The notes beneath the pieces are model-generated. The model did no database searches and was not told where the DNA came from. It was given only the letters and a program-made list of their open reading frames with translations. Below, one piece after another: positions 63,809 through 64,000 of a stretch of DNA of 64,000 nt; position 1 is the stretch's first letter, and the number at the start of each line of letters is the position of its first letter. The position numbers and the translations under genes were made by a program. The stretch is from Hydrocarboniphaga effusa AP103 (GTDB taxonomy: Bacteria > Pseudomonadota > Gammaproteobacteria > Nevskiales > Nevskiaceae): contig NZ_AKGD01000001.1 of assembly GCF_000271305.1 (NCBI RefSeq), positions 1,240,001 through 1,304,000 on the forward strand, in the 5' to 3' direction.

Positions 63809-64000
63809 TCAGTTGCGCTCGGGCAGCGTGATGCTCATGGCGAGCACTTCGTCGCCGTCCTCGCGCTTGACGTCGACATGCACGGCCGAGTCGTCGACCG
63901 GCACGTATTTGCGCACGACCGCGAGCAACTCCTCACGCAGGCGGGTGAGATATTCTGGTCCGTTCGCGCGACCCGCACGCTGATGCGAGACGACCACGAG
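63809..64000 (-). CDS. minE: Cell division topological specificity factor MinE (5' end outside window)
   Basis: The C-terminal 63 residues of MinE: VVSHQRAGRANGPEYLTRLREE, then LLAVVRKYVPVDDSAVHV, and the end ITLPERN. The fragment covers the end of the MinD-interacting segment and the topological specificity domain. The N-terminal membrane helix lies beyond the window. MinE drives MinCD oscillation to place the division septum; minD and minC presumably lie outside. Confidence 0.93.
   Translation of the reverse strand, partial: LVVVSHQRAGRANGPEYLTRLREELLAVVRKYVPVDDSAVHVDVKREDGDEVLAMSITLPERN

Noticed and set aside
1..64000. CRISPR arrays, tRNA/rRNA genes, insertion sequences or prophage
   Set aside because: I looked for regularly spaced repeats, cloverleaf-like CCA ends, transposase and integrase motifs and found none.

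Overview
The window is GC-rich, compact bacterial chromosome with high G/C at third codon positions. Gene content (ubiK, comM, typA, purT, minE, mutM, the DUF1302/DUF1329 pair, phasin, many acyl-CoA dehydrogenases and acyl-CoA ligases) points to a gammaproteobacterium with a lipid- or hydrocarbon-oriented metabolism. A Nevskiales/Solimonadaceae-type or related xanthomonad-like lineage is my best guess; this is inference from gene content, not from a marker tree. I saw no rRNA, tRNA, CRISPR array, transposase or phage gene.

Layout. 1-3891 (minus) is an envelope cassette: YCF48-like beta-propeller (cut by the window edge), DUF1329 and DUF1302 proteins. 4245-7512 (plus) pairs a class II HDAC-type deacylase with a Pat-like protein that ends in a GNAT acetyltransferase domain. 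7585-12256 holds exported or membrane proteins: a two-repeat secreted protein, a cytochrome c5-like protein, a trypsin-like protease behind an AT-rich leader, and a beta-barrel porin. 12337-14168 (minus) is comM and ubiK. 14372-19183 (plus) is a Gld-like ABC transporter operon running into mutM. 19190-29116 has purT, a large M19-like lipoprotein, a KimA-like APC permease, an argD-type aminotransferase with hairpins in its leader, and typA. 29277-33104 has a His-tailed exported protein, a fatty-acid desaturase, a diguanylate cyclase and a TetR regulator.

33360-39906 is a tight plus-strand operon: mprF, acvB/virJ, DUF456, DUF3096, and two proteins related to the FMN-binding split barrel, one fused to GAF and winged-helix-like domains. 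40011-46077 (minus) holds a DmdC-like acyl-CoA dehydrogenase, an MFS transporter, a class IV aminotransferase and an ABC-F ATPase. 47188-58143 is lipid-flavoured: sterol-desaturase-type hydroxylase, AraC, SDR/TetR divergent pair, MerR/PF10118 divergent pair, two adjacent acyl-CoA dehydrogenases, an SRPBCC protein, a VLACS-type acyl-CoA synthetase and a small gene that appears frameshifted. 58302-64000 carries a PilZ protein, a YheT-like hydrolase, a phasin facing a YihY membrane protein across two near-palindromic TTGTTGCA-type boxes, fadD, and the end of minE.

The observations I rate highest are the mprF-acvB operon with its four uncharacterised downstream genes, the deacylase/acetyltransferase pair, the apparent single-base frameshift near 57880, the argD leader hairpins, and the paired boxes in front of the phasin gene. 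None of these is proven to be a new system from sequence alone.
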